Source of the DNA: Leptospiraceae bacterium
GTDB taxonomy: Bacteria > Spirochaetota > Leptospiria > Leptospirales > Leptospiraceae
Assembly: GCA_024233875.1 (NCBI GenBank)
Contig: JACKPB010000004.1
Location: 62,001-126,000, forward strand
DNA length: 64,000 nt
Direction: 5' to 3'
Shown: positions 50,808 to 60,304 of the stretch, piece by piece
How positions within the stretch are numbered: position 1 is the first letter of the stretch
Layout: each line of letters starts with the position of its first letter
The notes under the pieces: generated by a model
Database searches by the model: none
Told to the model about the DNA's origin: nothing
Seen by the model: only the letters and a program-made list of their open reading frames with translations
Program-made: the position numbers and the translations under genes

Positions 50808-52880
50808 TCAATTGGGGAAGAGAATTCTCCCTTCCTCAAATCTTTCCTTAATTTCTGTTTTGTCCAAATCTGAGAGTTCCGAGTGAATCTTGGAATCTTC
50901 CCGGGTTTGCTCAATCAGGGGCATATCCATCTGAAGGTCAGCAACCTTAAAATCCGGCAATCCACTCTGTCGGATTCCCAACACTTCACCCGGACCCCGA
51001 ATTTTGAGATCTACTTCAGAAAGAGCAAATCCATCGTTAGTTTCTGTTAGTGCAGTCAGTCTCTCTACTGCATCGGAAGAAATTTTTCCAGAGCTGATTA
51101 GAATGCAAAAGCTTTCCCATTGCCCCCGACCTACGCGACCCCGCAATTGATGGAGTTGTGAGATTCCAAATCGATCTGAATTTTCAATAATTAGAATGGA
51201 AGCATTGGGAACATCTATCCCTACTTCGACGACAGTAGTTGTTACCAGAATTTGAATCTCATTTTTTTTGAATTTGTCCATTACAGAATCTTTTTCAGCT
51301 GATTTCATTTTTCCATGAAGGAGACCCATTTTAAATTCAGGAAATACTTTCGTTCGTAAATTTTCATATCCTGTGATACAAGATTCCAGATCCAGTTTTT
51401 CAGATTCTTCGATAATCGGATAGACAATGAAAGCCTGTCGACCCTGAAGAATGTACTTCCTCAGGGAATTGTAAACCGCCTCCCTTTTGTCATCTTCGAA
51501 CCACTTGGTCACAATCGGGATTCTACCCTTGGGTTTGGTTTTGATTGTGATCAACTGTAGGTCACCATAGAGAGTGAGGCAGAGCGTTCTGGGGATGGGA
51601 GTTGCTGTCATTGCAAGGATATCAGGATTCTTACCCTTTACCCGGAGTGATTCTCTTTGTTCGACACCAAACTTATGTTGTTCATCGAAAATAACCAATC
51701 CAAGATCGGCAAACTTAACTTCTTCCTGAAACAACGTATGGGTACCTATAGCCAGAAGAATCTCTCCATTTTTTAATCTCTGGTATTTCTCTTTCTTCGT
51801 CTTTTCTTTTTCTTTTCCCAGAAATAACTCAATTCCTAAAAAAGGTGTATTCCCGAGTAAGTTCATTATGTTTTCATAATGTTGCCTTGCAAGGATCTCA
51901 GTGGGTGCAACAAAACAGACCTGAATGTCATTATCCGTGTAGTGCAATGCCAGAATGAGTGCAGTGATCGTTTTTCCCGAGCCTACATCTCCCTGAAGCA
52001 GAGCAGCGGAAGGTACATCACGGGATGTGGGTTTTTTCAATTCTTCTATTGCTGAGATTTGATCATCTGTCAATTCAAAGGGAAGATTGGCTATCAAAGC
52101 TTTTGCTGATTTTGACTCGGGATAGGGGTAGAGAACCCGTTTCACTTTTTCTCTTTTTTGTTTCTTGTACTCTAATAAGAGCGAAAAGAAAAACAATTCT
52201 TCATAAGCAAATCGATTCCTGGCTTCCTTCAGGGAGGTAGAATCAGTGGGAAAATGGATCTCTTCGAGAGCTAAATTCCTTGGGATAAGTTTTCTTTTCC
52301 GGAGAATGTCTTTCGGTAGGACTTCGGGAATGTTTAGTTTTCCGTTCTTTTGAAGATCCAGGATCTGACGTATCAGCTTTCTAAATCCCTTGGAATCCAA
52401 ACCAATTTCTTTCAATTCTTCCGAGGATGAGTAGAGTGGAATGATTCTTCCGGTATGAACCAGGTCAGTATCTTCTGAATCACTCAATACTTCAAACTCA
52501 GGATGAACAATCTGCAATCCACGAAAGTATTCTAATTTTCCTGAAATCACAAGAGATAGATTGGCTTTTAATTTTTTTTGAAAAAAAGCTATTCCTTTAA
52601 AGAAAACCAGGCTGATTCTTTCTCCGCGATGTGTCTTAACTGAAACGATCAGTCGGGACCTTTTGCCGTGGGCAAGATACGAATCAATGACTTCAACAGG
52701 GAGGGTGATAAATTCTCCATCCTTCAAAAACAATTTGTCTGTAAAATTCCTATCCAGATATTTACGGGGAAAGTAATAGAGTAAGCTTTGGAAATTGTCT
52801 ATAGAGATAGACTTCAAGGCATTCAGTCTTGCCGGACCGATTCCCTTGAGGTGATCTAAATTTGATTTTAAGTCAAACAT
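50808..52880 (-). CDS. recG: ATP-dependent DNA helicase RecG
   Basis: Fork-remodelling helicase. Order: wedge/OB domain (about 60-160), helicase domain 1 with LLQGDVGSGKTITALILAL (Walker A), APTEILARQHYEN, LVIFDEQHKFGVEQRE (DExH) and AMTATPIPRTL, then domain 2 with VTTTVVEVGIDVPNAS and HQLRGRVGRG, and the C-terminal SEVDLKIRGPGEVLGIRQSG. Full length (690). The Zn-ribbon gene ends directly before its start, so it is the last gene of a five-gene run. Confidence 0.97.
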   Translation of the reverse strand: MFDLKSNLDHLKGIGPARLNALKSISIDNFQSLLYYFPRKYLDRNFTDKLFLKDGEFITLPVEVIDSYLAHGKRSRLIVSVKTHRGERISLVFFKGIAFFQKKLKANLSLVISGKLEYFRGLQIVHPEFEVLSDSEDTDLVHTGRIIPLYSSSEELKEIGLDSKGFRKLIRQILDLQKNGKLNIPEVLPKDILRKRKLIPRNLALEEIHFPTDSTSLKEARNRFAYEELFFFSLLLEYKKQKREKVKRVLYPYPESKSAKALIANLPFELTDDQISAIEELKKPTSRDVPSAALLQGDVGSGKTITALILALHYTDNDIQVCFVAPTEILARQHYENIMNLLGNTPFLGIELFLGKEKEKTKKEKYQRLKNGEILLAIGTHTLFQEEVKFADLGLVIFDEQHKFGVEQRESLRVKGKNPDILAMTATPIPRTLCLTLYGDLQLITIKTKPKGRIPIVTKWFEDDKREAVYNSLRKYILQGRQAFIVYPIIEESEKLDLESCITGYENLRTKVFPEFKMGLLHGKMKSAEKDSVMDKFKKNEIQILVTTTVVEVGIDVPNASILIIENSDRFGISQLHQLRGRVGRGQWESFCILISSGKISSDAVERLTALTETNDGFALSEVDLKIRGPGEVLGIRQSGLPDFKVADLQMDMPLIEQTREDSKIHSELSDLDKTEIKERFEEGRILFPN

Positions 52881-53240
52881 TTAGATGTCCAGATTTTCTT
52901 GGATAGAAGTGTCCTTTTGAATTCCTAGATAGCAGTACTTGCAGCCATAAATATGAACAGGTCGTCTGGTGCCGGGTGGGACATTATCATCAATACTGGC
53001 ATACAGAAACTCTTCCCGTTTTAGAGCTGTGCCGCAGGCAGGACAAATTCTAGGTCTCGGGATATTTGGATCCCATTTTTTGTTGTACACTTTTTTGGGA
53101 TCCGCACCCTGAAATTCATTTTCCTTCTTTTCCCGATCAGCTTTTTGTTTGTCCAGATCCGTTTCACCTGAAGAAATGAGCATGCTTACGATCATGAAAA
53201 TAATAAGTGCTGTTACTAGAATAGTTATTAAAGTGATCAT
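52881..53240 (-). CDS. Membrane-anchored Zn-ribbon protein, unknown
   Basis: 119 residues: an N-terminal helix (ITILVTALIIFMIVSMLI), a charged linker, then a probable zinc ribbon with the Cys pairs CPACG and CKYC about 35 residues apart. The stop abuts the recG start and its own start follows the nucleotidyltransferase gene by 1 base. No family recognised; the adjacency suggests coexpression with recG. Confidence 0.7.
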   Translation of the reverse strand: MITLITILVTALIIFMIVSMLISSGETDLDKQKADREKKENEFQGADPKKVYNKKWDPNIPRPRICPACGTALKREEFLYASIDDNVPPGTRRPVHIYGCKYCYLGIQKDTSIQENLDI

Positions 53241-53241
53241 T

Positions 53242-53919
53242 TCATTTATTCAAATAGGTTGTAATTTTTTCTAGGATTGAGCTTGGAATTTTAGATCCAT
53301 TGAATTCCAGTCTTTCCATATATTTTTTAAATGAATAAGAATGAGAATTCGAGTGGATGAGTCCGAGAAAACATTCAGCTATAGAACTTTCTATTACATT
53401 GCAGAGTTCTTCATCTTCTTCTAAAAGTTGTTCATAAAAATGCAGTACTTTTCTGTTGACTCCTCTACATACAGATCTATAGAATCCAAATTTAATTAGG
53501 GCTAGAGATTCAAAATTTCGAATCTTAATATCGTGTTCTACCTGATTTAGATTTAAACAATCTACAATTTGAATAGGGTAGGACTGGGATGAATATTCAT
53601 AAATCAATGAATTTATTAGAAGTTCTTTATAGATCTTGAATCTTCCGCAGTCTTCCGTGAGACAATCTTCAATAGAATTATTATCACATTTGATATAGTA
53701 GACAATGTCCATATCTGAATATTCAATCGCCTGACCGAAATTTACAGATCCCATGATGTCAAAAGCAATCGTGTCACCGGATTCTCCTATGACTTCTGTA
53801 AATTTTTTCAGATCTTCCATTCTCTTTCTGGAAATGTGAGTTTCATTTTTACGAAAAAACTTTTTAATTCCATTGAATTCTTTGATTATAGGATGGTTTT
53901 GAAATCGCATTATTCCCAT
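53242..53919 (-). CDS. Nucleotidyltransferase-fold protein (DNA polymerase beta superfamily)
   Basis: 225 residues. The core is a Pol-beta-type fold: DIMGSVNFGQAIEYSDMDIV gives the GS motif followed by the Asp-x-Asp metal pair, and a third acidic residue is likely in PIQIVDCLNLN. The helical C-terminal half (about 120-225) is unassigned. The start has GAGG 7 bases upstream inside the phosphoesterase gene. Substrate unknown: could nucleotidylate a protein, RNA or small molecule. The metallophosphoesterase gene ends 1 base before it. Confidence 0.75.
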   Translation of the reverse strand: MGIMRFQNHPIIKEFNGIKKFFRKNETHISRKRMEDLKKFTEVIGESGDTIAFDIMGSVNFGQAIEYSDMDIVYYIKCDNNSIEDCLTEDCGRFKIYKELLINSLIYEYSSQSYPIQIVDCLNLNQVEHDIKIRNFESLALIKFGFYRSVCRGVNRKVLHFYEQLLEEDEELCNVIESSIAECFLGLIHSNSHSYSFKKYMERLEFNGSKIPSSILEKITTYLNK

Positions 53920-53920
53920 A

Positions 53921-54922
53921 TCATTGCCTCAAAAAACTTTCAAAGGATACCGGTGAGTTCGGATTTTCAAATTCACAGGTTATCTGCGCTTCTGAAGTAT
54001 TTGTACGAATCAAATCCGTTACTATATTTCCCTGAATCCTCATGAGATTTACATTCACGACTTTTTTTTCTTCAAGGTAGATCTCTCCATAGAATCCTCC
54101 CTCCTGAAATCCGAATATGGATTCGACAGGTCCAAAATTGGATGGATTGAAGAAAACAGTATTGTTCTTTTTCAATATGCCTAAATCCTCATGAACATGC
54201 CCGGAAAGAACTAAAGAGGGATTGTGATCGTCGAGATATCTTCTTATCCCCAGTGATCCAATATTCCCATACCTCGGAATTTTATCTAGATAGCCATAGG
54301 CAGGATTGTGAATCAAAACTATGTCGGGTTCTTCGTCCCTGAAAAAATCCTCCGGTTCGCTGTAAAATTTCCCGGATTTATTGTACTCATGAAACTTTAC
54401 GGCGAGTTTTTCAGGGATTCCTGAGGTTACGATCGGAGCACCACCGTAGCCGGCAAATTTGAGTCCTCCGAAATGAATGACTTTTCTGTGCAGGTCTAGA
54501 TCTAAGAGATCTGTATACTGAAGATCTATATCATAATTTCCCGGAAGGAAGTAGCAGGGCGACTTGGCATATTTTTGAACCAATTGGTAAATCAATACAT
54601 ACTTTTCTTTCATAGTTTTGGATGCTTTGTTGAAAAGATATCTGTACTGACCGCACATGAACTGAGTTTCTTCGGAAAACTTATTTGGATAACGTATTAC
54701 ATATGTAGCAAAATCATAAGGATTTCTATCATTCCCTTCTTTCTTGGCTAGCTTATCAAGCTCTTCCTGACAGGTGCAGAAATCAATGATACGATCGGTA
54801 CTGAAGAATGCTTTGTAGATAATATCTCCAGAGAGTATATAGATATCCGCACTCGTATGGAGGAAGATATTTTTTAGACCATTCAGTCCATCGTGGATAT
54901 CGGTTAGATAGATAATTTTCAT
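53921..54922 (-). CDS. Metallophosphoesterase
   Basis: Calcineurin-like dimetal phosphoesterase, 333 residues. Metal motifs: LTDIHDG (Asp, His), LSGDIIY (Gly-Asp), LPGNYDID (the usual GNHD has Tyr in place of His), VLIHNPAYG, and SGHVHEDLG (GHxH). The Tyr replaces the usual general acid, which may lower or change activity. A 70-residue insertion lies between the second and third motifs. Tight coupling to the nucleotidyltransferase suggests they act on the same modification. Confidence 0.88.
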   Translation of the reverse strand: MKIIYLTDIHDGLNGLKNIFLHTSADIYILSGDIIYKAFFSTDRIIDFCTCQEELDKLAKKEGNDRNPYDFATYVIRYPNKFSEETQFMCGQYRYLFNKASKTMKEKYVLIYQLVQKYAKSPCYFLPGNYDIDLQYTDLLDLDLHRKVIHFGGLKFAGYGGAPIVTSGIPEKLAVKFHEYNKSGKFYSEPEDFFRDEEPDIVLIHNPAYGYLDKIPRYGNIGSLGIRRYLDDHNPSLVLSGHVHEDLGILKKNNTVFFNPSNFGPVESIFGFQEGGFYGEIYLEEKKVVNVNLMRIQGNIVTDLIRTNTSEAQITCEFENPNSPVSFESFLRQ

Positions 54923-54930
54923 CCGAATAT

Positions 54931-55656
54931 TTACTTCTTCTGCCCTGTTTGTTTTTTAGGAGTAGTGGATTCTTTGACAGAAATCACATTGGAGCCAAAT
55001 ATATCTACTAAAGGTCTGAGAACAACGCTTGATCTGAGATGCAGGACAAGGGTATTCATGTGAGATTCAATCCGACTTACCTTTACTGAATCTGATGACA
55101 GGTCTGCTTTTTGCAAATAATAATTTAAATTTAAGCGAATCTCATACTTCAATTTTGTGAGGCTCAGAATTTTTGGATAGAGACTGACCAGAATATTTAG
55201 GATGTAGTTCTTGTGATAGGGGTCAAATCGAGAAAAAATCTCAACAGGGTCAAATTTCATTTTTTCTTTGTTTTTGAGTCGATAGTGGGTGATTTGAAAT
55301 CGTACATGGTTGGATTTTACCCAGATCGGGATGAGATGAACTGAAAAGAGGACGGTTCTTACCCGAAATATCCGTGCAAGGAGATAATCACCTACAAAGT
55401 ACTCACCTGTGACCTGAATTTTCCCTTCTTCGGCAAATACATCCAGAGCTAGAAGACTCTCGGCCTTATCAAGAATTTCTAAATGAATCAATTCATTCAG
55501 ATACCTCATATCCACCTCGACCCGATAGTTCTCCCGGGTTTCCTCGACTGCCTCTATTAGAACCTGGAAGGGATTGATAATTTTTAAAAAACCGAAGATA
55601 TGCTTTTGTAAATCAGGAAATCCCATTCTAAAACCGTTCTTGGGAAAGATAACCAT
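54931..55656 (-). CDS. Conserved-looking protein, unknown
   Basis: 241 residues without a signal peptide or clear membrane helix. Alternating hydrophobic strands in the first half (QVTGEYFVGDYLLARIFRVR; VHLIPIWVKSNHVRFQITHY) suggest a beta-rich domain, with helices later and a Lys/Gln/Thr tail. No family recognised. First gene of the run leading to recG, 8 bases before the phosphoesterase start. The 125-base divergent gap before it also serves gpsA. Confidence 0.6.
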   Translation of the reverse strand: MVIFPKNGFRMGFPDLQKHIFGFLKIINPFQVLIEAVEETRENYRVEVDMRYLNELIHLEILDKAESLLALDVFAEEGKIQVTGEYFVGDYLLARIFRVRTVLFSVHLIPIWVKSNHVRFQITHYRLKNKEKMKFDPVEIFSRFDPYHKNYILNILVSLYPKILSLTKLKYEIRLNLNYYLQKADLSSDSVKVSRIESHMNTLVLHLRSSVVLRPLVDIFGSNVISVKESTTPKKQTGQKK

Positions 55657-55781
55657 TCTTTCAGAAAAAGTCTATCATTTATTATTGCAAATTTCTTTAG
55701 AATATCCAGACTGATCTTTTGATTGAAGACGAATTTCTTCGAATTCGGAAAGGATCAAATCAGGAAAGAATAGGGGATTGT

Positions 55782-56789
55782 ATGAAAATAGGTTTAATAG
55801 GTTCGGGTAGTTTTGGCACCTCACTCGGAAGTTTATTGGCAGACAAAGGTTATGATGTTTTGGTATGGACCAGAAGTGAAGATCAGGCAGAAGGGATCAA
55901 TAAAGAACATCGAAATAGAAAACATCTCTCCAACCTCACCCTTCCCGAAAAAATGCGTGCGTCTACTTCTCTCGAAGAAGTTGTAAGAGATAAGGATATG
56001 ATTCTCTCAGCCCCTCCCTCCCATGTTCTCAGTGGAATCTTGAATCAGATCAAAGACATCATCCCGGAAAATATTCCTATTGTATCGGCGACTAAGGGTA
56101 TAGAAAATGATAGCCTGCGTTTGGTTTCTGATATCTTTGAAGAAATTCTTCCCGAAAAGTTCCATCCCAATCTAACCTTTCTCTCCGGACCTTCCTTTGC
56201 TAAAGAAATTGTTCAAAGAGTTCCGACCGCTGTGAGTATTGCATCCAAGAATCAATTTGCAGCTAAGAAAGTTCAGGAAATTTTCAGTTTTACTTACTTT
56301 CGAACCTATTGGACTTCTGATGTGACAGGGGTTGAGCTCGGTGGGTCTTTGAAAAATGTGATTGCGATTGCCTCAGGAGTTTGTGACGGACTCGGCTTCG
56401 GTCAAAATGCAAGGGCTGCTCTCATAACAAGGGGATTGAATGAGATTACCCGCCTCGGCAATAAAATGGGAGCCGATCCTATGACCTTTCTCGGGCTCTC
56501 CGGATTGGGTGACCTTGTTCTGACCTGTTGTGGGGATCTTTCAAGAAATCGGACAGTTGGCTTGAAGCTGGGTCAGGGAAAAAAGCTTTCGGATATTTTA
56601 GAAGAGATGAATGAAGTTGCTGAGGGAGTCAAAACTTCCAAAAGCGCTTATCAATTGTCTAAAAAATTGAACATTGATATGCCGATAACCGAAGAAGTAT
56701 ACAAAATGCTCTATGAAGATAAGGGACCCAAAGAAGTAGTTCGAGATCTTATGGGAAGAGATTTAAAAAAAGAAGGATTGTACCATTAA
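55782..56789 (+). CDS. gpsA: Glycerol-3-phosphate dehydrogenase [NAD(P)+]
   Basis: Makes sn-glycerol 3-phosphate for phospholipids. KIGLIGSGSFGTSLGSLLAD is the dinucleotide fold; LSGPSFAKEIVQRVPTAV, the catalytic Lys in GVELGGSLKNVIAIASGVCD, and LSGLGDLVLTCCGDLSRN are family blocks. The ATG at 55782, with AGGGGA close upstream, is preferred to an earlier in-frame start at 55719. About 335 residues. The next gene starts on the last base of the stop. Confidence 0.96.
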   Translation: MKIGLIGSGSFGTSLGSLLADKGYDVLVWTRSEDQAEGINKEHRNRKHLSNLTLPEKMRASTSLEEVVRDKDMILSAPPSHVLSGILNQIKDIIPENIPIVSATKGIENDSLRLVSDIFEEILPEKFHPNLTFLSGPSFAKEIVQRVPTAVSIASKNQFAAKKVQEIFSFTYFRTYWTSDVTGVELGGSLKNVIAIASGVCDGLGFGQNARAALITRGLNEITRLGNKMGADPMTFLGLSGLGDLVLTCCGDLSRNRTVGLKLGQGKKLSDILEEMNEVAEGVKTSKSAYQLSKKLNIDMPITEEVYKMLYEDKGPKEVVRDLMGRDLKKEGLYH

Positions 56790-57631
56790 TGATTTATATA
56801 GTCACCGCTCTGGCCGGAGAAGCGATTCCTCTGATCAATGCCTTTAAATTAAAAAAGGATATTTCCTATACCCGTTTCGACGTCTTCAAAAACGAAGACA
56901 TAAAATTGATTCTAACAGGAGTCGGGAAAATTCGTTCTGCTATAGCCACTACTTATCTTCTCACCAAAGAAAATCCCCGTCCTGAGGATAGAATTTTGAA
57001 TTTTGGAATCTGCGGTAGTTCTATTCAGGAATACCAAACCGGAAAGATGTTTCTCATCAATAAGATCCAGGATCATTCTACCGGCAGATCATTTTATCCC
57101 GAGACTGAGTTCCGTCACAATTATCCTGAAGAGAGAATTCTAACTTTTGATAAACCCGTGAAGAGAAAGGACTGGTCGGAGTTTCCTAATATCCTCGTAG
57201 ATATGGAGGCCTCGGGTTTCTATGAGGCGGCCAGCCTTCATTTTCATTCCCACCGAATTCATCTTTTGAAGATAGTTTCGGATCACCTCAAAGGTGAAAA
57301 ATTGACAGGTTCTTTTGTTCAGGGACTCGTCGGAAAAAATATCAACTCAATCAAATCCCTAGTCAACCTTACATCCAAGTCCTCGTCAAAAGATGAGAGT
57401 GTTCTGGAATTGAAGGATTACGAAATCTTCGAAAGTGTGAGCAATGATCTAAAGCTAAGCACTACTCAGAGGTTTCAGGTTTTAGATCTTATCAAAGGGT
57501 ACAAGATTCGAAGTGGGGGAGACATTGAGTTTTTGAAAACTTTTTCAAAACAGAAAAAACCCACCAAAACTGGAAATAAAAAAGTCTTCGAAGCTATTGT
57601 AGACAAGCTCGAAGACTTTTCTGATGACTGA
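56789..57631 (+). CDS. Nucleoside phosphorylase-like protein with C-terminal extension
   Basis: The first 185 residues follow the nucleoside phosphorylase/hydrolase fold: IYIVTALAGEAIPLINAFKL, LTGVGKIRSAIATTYLL, NFGICGS, and VDMEASGFYEAASLH, which holds the Met-Glu that binds ribose. The C-terminal 90 residues (from about 190) are extra, helical and basic. It might be a nucleosidase like MTAN or a hopanoid/menaquinone-pathway relative; substrate not assignable. The 3' end of the gene carries an inverted repeat that looks like a terminator. Confidence 0.75.
   Translation: MIYIVTALAGEAIPLINAFKLKKDISYTRFDVFKNEDIKLILTGVGKIRSAIATTYLLTKENPRPEDRILNFGICGSSIQEYQTGKMFLINKIQDHSTGRSFYPETEFRHNYPEERILTFDKPVKRKDWSEFPNILVDMEASGFYEAASLHFHSHRIHLLKIVSDHLKGEKLTGSFVQGLVGKNINSIKSLVNLTSKSSSKDESVLELKDYEIFESVSNDLKLSTTQRFQVLDLIKGYKIRSGGDIEFLKTFSKQKKPTKTGNKKVFEAIVDKLEDFSDD
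57580..57620. terminator. Inverted repeat inside the 3' end of the nucleosidase gene
   Basis: AAAAGTCTTCGA and TCGAAGACTTTT, 12-base perfect arms 17 bases apart, with more pairing possible inside the loop. T runs on both outer sides make it a candidate two-way terminator. It lies within the last 17 codons, where the convergent genes leave only 3 bases between their stops. Confidence 0.6.
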
Positions 57632-57634
57632 GCC

Positions 57635-59221
57635 TTATTGATCCTGCCCGGTCCATGAGATCTTATAAAGATCTTTGCGCCGGGAGTTCATGTTTCTGAC
57701 ACTTCCGTGTGTTTTTAATTCCTTGAGTAAATCCAAATCGACATCTACCACCAGGGTCATCTCGGTGTTCGGAGTTGCTTCCGCCGCAATCGCATCCTGA
57801 GAAAATGCAAAATCCGAAGGAGTGAAAACAGCGGACTGAGCGTATTGTATGTCCATGTTTTCAACATCGGGCAAATTTCCAACACTTCCCGAGATAGCTA
57901 CATAGCATTCATTTTCGATTGCCCTTGCCTGAGCACAAAGTCTGACTCTATGATAAGCATTTTTTGTGTCTGTGGAAAAGGGAACAAAGAGAATCTCCAT
58001 TTCATTTTCGGAGAGCAATCGGGGGAGTTCAGGAAATTCGACATCAAAGCAAATTAAGATACCGATCTTACAGACGTCGGTATCAAAGACACAAATGGAA
58101 GATCCTCCCTTGAGTCCCCAGTAGCCCAATTCATCCGGAGTTATATGGATCTTGAATTGTTTTTCCCAGGTTCCATCCCTTCTCAGAAGATAAGCTACAT
58201 TTTTCAGTGATCCTTCATCTAAAATTGGCATGGAACCTGAAATGATATTGATGTTGTAGGATACAGCCATATTCAACATTGCATTTCGAATTTCTTCTGT
58301 ATACTCAGCGAGTTTTCGAATGGCATCTGCCGGGTTGAGATGGTTGAATTTTGCCATGAGGGGAACATTGAAAAATTCTGGAAATAACACAAAGTCAGCA
58401 TTGTAACCGGATACAGCATCTACAAAAAACTCAATCTGCTTTAGAAATTCTTCCATAGATCCTACCGATCGCATCTGCCACTGAACTACACCGAGGCGGA
58501 TAACGGACTTGTGACCTCCGGGTCTAACTTCTTTTTCTTCATAATAAATATTAATCCATTCGAGTAGGGGAGAAAAGTTGCCTCCATGACTTTCATCGGA
58601 GAAGTAATCCATAACAATTTTTCGGACATGAAAATCATTGGCAAATTGGAAGGATAAGACTCTATCATAGATTTCGCGATCACCTACTTTTTTTACATAT
58701 TCGTGAGGTGACATTTTGTCCTTATGGTTTTGAAATCCCGGTGTTCTACCCCCCAGAATGATTTTTTTTAAATTCATTTTTTCGCAGATTTCTTTCCTGA
58801 TTGCGTACAGTCGACGTCCCAATCTCAGTCCCTGAAAATCGGGATGAACGATAGTTTCCACTCCATAAAGAATATCACCCTCAGGATTGTGAAGGGAGAG
58901 AGAGCCATCAGAAGTAAGTGTCCTGTATTTGTGCTTGTCTCCGAAATCAGAATACTGAACTATCATACTGATAGCAAAGGCAACCGGTTTTCCATTGTCT
59001 TCAATGCAGTACTGTCCCTCAGGAAACTTTTCTATCTGTAATTGAAAGGTTTCTTCCGTTAGGTGAAAAGGAGGCTGGTCATAGACTAATTCCAATAATT
59101 CCTTGAGTGCATGGAAATCTTTTCTTTCTGTATTTCGTAAATTTAGTCTATGTGTGATTTCTGAAGTTTTAGATTCGATATCGGACTGATTTTTTTCATT
59201 TGGGTTTAATTCTTTATCCAT
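57635..59221 (-). CDS. GNAT acetyltransferase - nitrilase-family amidohydrolase fusion
   Basis: Two enzymes in one chain of 528 residues. N-terminal GNAT domain (about 25-215) with the acetyl-CoA loop VHPDFQGLRLGRRLYA. C-terminal carbon-nitrogen hydrolase (about 235-515) with the full triad: Glu in LFPEFFNVP (about 279), Lys in FKIHITPDE (about 354) and Cys in ILICFDVEFPELP (about 392). This fusion type is known in several bacteria, with substrate unknown. Its start is 3 bases past the mutY stop, so it is the last gene of the queG-mutY operon. Confidence 0.92.
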   Translation of the reverse strand: MDKELNPNEKNQSDIESKTSEITHRLNLRNTERKDFHALKELLELVYDQPPFHLTEETFQLQIEKFPEGQYCIEDNGKPVAFAISMIVQYSDFGDKHKYRTLTSDGSLSLHNPEGDILYGVETIVHPDFQGLRLGRRLYAIRKEICEKMNLKKIILGGRTPGFQNHKDKMSPHEYVKKVGDREIYDRVLSFQFANDFHVRKIVMDYFSDESHGGNFSPLLEWINIYYEEKEVRPGGHKSVIRLGVVQWQMRSVGSMEEFLKQIEFFVDAVSGYNADFVLFPEFFNVPLMAKFNHLNPADAIRKLAEYTEEIRNAMLNMAVSYNINIISGSMPILDEGSLKNVAYLLRRDGTWEKQFKIHITPDELGYWGLKGGSSICVFDTDVCKIGILICFDVEFPELPRLLSENEMEILFVPFSTDTKNAYHRVRLCAQARAIENECYVAISGSVGNLPDVENMDIQYAQSAVFTPSDFAFSQDAIAAEATPNTEMTLVVDVDLDLLKELKTHGSVRNMNSRRKDLYKISWTGQDQ

Positions 59222-59224
59222 ACT

Positions 59225-60304
59225 TCAGAATTTAAAATTATAAGATTTTAGAAAAGGATTTTTTAATATTTTTGATACAATAGAGGAGGGAAATCGATTG
59301 GGTAGACTATTCAAGGTAATGAATTCTATATTTAGCATTTTTTTAATATCCTTTTCCTTCACTTTATGTATGGAAAAAAATAAATGAATCGAATGCTTTG
59401 TGATACTATGCTTGCCCGCATAGATTTCTTTGGCTTCCGGGAGATGATTGATCAATTCTGACATTTCATGATTTAGAGAAGTATAAGATTTTGAAAGATT
59501 TTCACCGGAGATCAGAAATGGAGGGGTCTTGAATTTAGGAAAGAACCTCTTCTCCGGGTCTTCATAAATAAGAACCTCAGAGGACTCATTGAATATCAAA
59601 TAAAAATGAAATTTTAAAGGAATCTTTTCAATCGGAAGCTTTGTTTTGGGGAATTCTCCAACCCGTTTTTTTTGGAAAGCGATGCAATAGGTTGATATAG
59701 GACAGATTGTACAATCGGGATCTTTCGGTCTACATATGGATGCCCCCAGTTCCATGATTGCTTCGTTATGATTCCCGGGAAATTTTGTATCCAATAATTC
59801 ATCGGCATACCCCTGAAGAATTTTTTCATTGGATGAGTTATCGATTTCTCCGGAGAAAGCGAATACTCTTGATAAAACTCTTTTTACGTTTCCATCCAGG
59901 ACCGCATAAGGTAGTGAGAATGCTATCGAGAGAATCGCATTTGAGGTGTACGGACCAATCCCGGGTACTTTCTGTAGTTCTTTACTATCTGAAGGGAAAA
60001 GTCCGTTGAAGTTTTCCATTATATACTTTGCGCCTCTGTGCAAATTTTTAGCTCGGTTATAGTACCCGAGGCCCTTCCAGAGAGAAAGGACTTTTTCCTC
60101 CTTTCCTGAAGCCAAATCGGCGAGAGTCGGAAACTCAGATAGGAAGGCTCTATAGTGATCCAGCATAGAATTCACTCTGGTTTGTTGGAGCATGACTTCG
60201 CTTATCCAGATTCGATAGGGGTCTTTATTTTTTCTAAATGGGAGTTCCCGTTTGAATTGATGAAACCAGGTTTGAAGATCAACTGATAAGTTCTTATTAT
60301 TCAT
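59225..60304 (-). CDS. mutY: A/G-specific adenine glycosylase MutY
   Basis: Removes adenine mispaired with 8-oxoguanine. HhH-GPD domain: EVMLQQTRV (catalytic Glu), VPGIGPYTSNAIL (helix-hairpin-helix), VLDGNVKRVLSRV (catalytic Asp) and the Fe-S ligands in CRPKDPDCTICPISTYC. C-terminal NUDIX-like domain from about residue 225 recognises 8-oxoguanine. 359 residues, normal. Overlaps queG by 8 bases. Confidence 0.96.
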   Translation of the reverse strand: MNNKNLSVDLQTWFHQFKRELPFRKNKDPYRIWISEVMLQQTRVNSMLDHYRAFLSEFPTLADLASGKEEKVLSLWKGLGYYNRAKNLHRGAKYIMENFNGLFPSDSKELQKVPGIGPYTSNAILSIAFSLPYAVLDGNVKRVLSRVFAFSGEIDNSSNEKILQGYADELLDTKFPGNHNEAIMELGASICRPKDPDCTICPISTYCIAFQKKRVGEFPKTKLPIEKIPLKFHFYLIFNESSEVLIYEDPEKRFFPKFKTPPFLISGENLSKSYTSLNHEMSELINHLPEAKEIYAGKHSITKHSIHLFFSIHKVKEKDIKKMLNIEFITLNSLPNRFPSSIVSKILKNPFLKSYNFKF

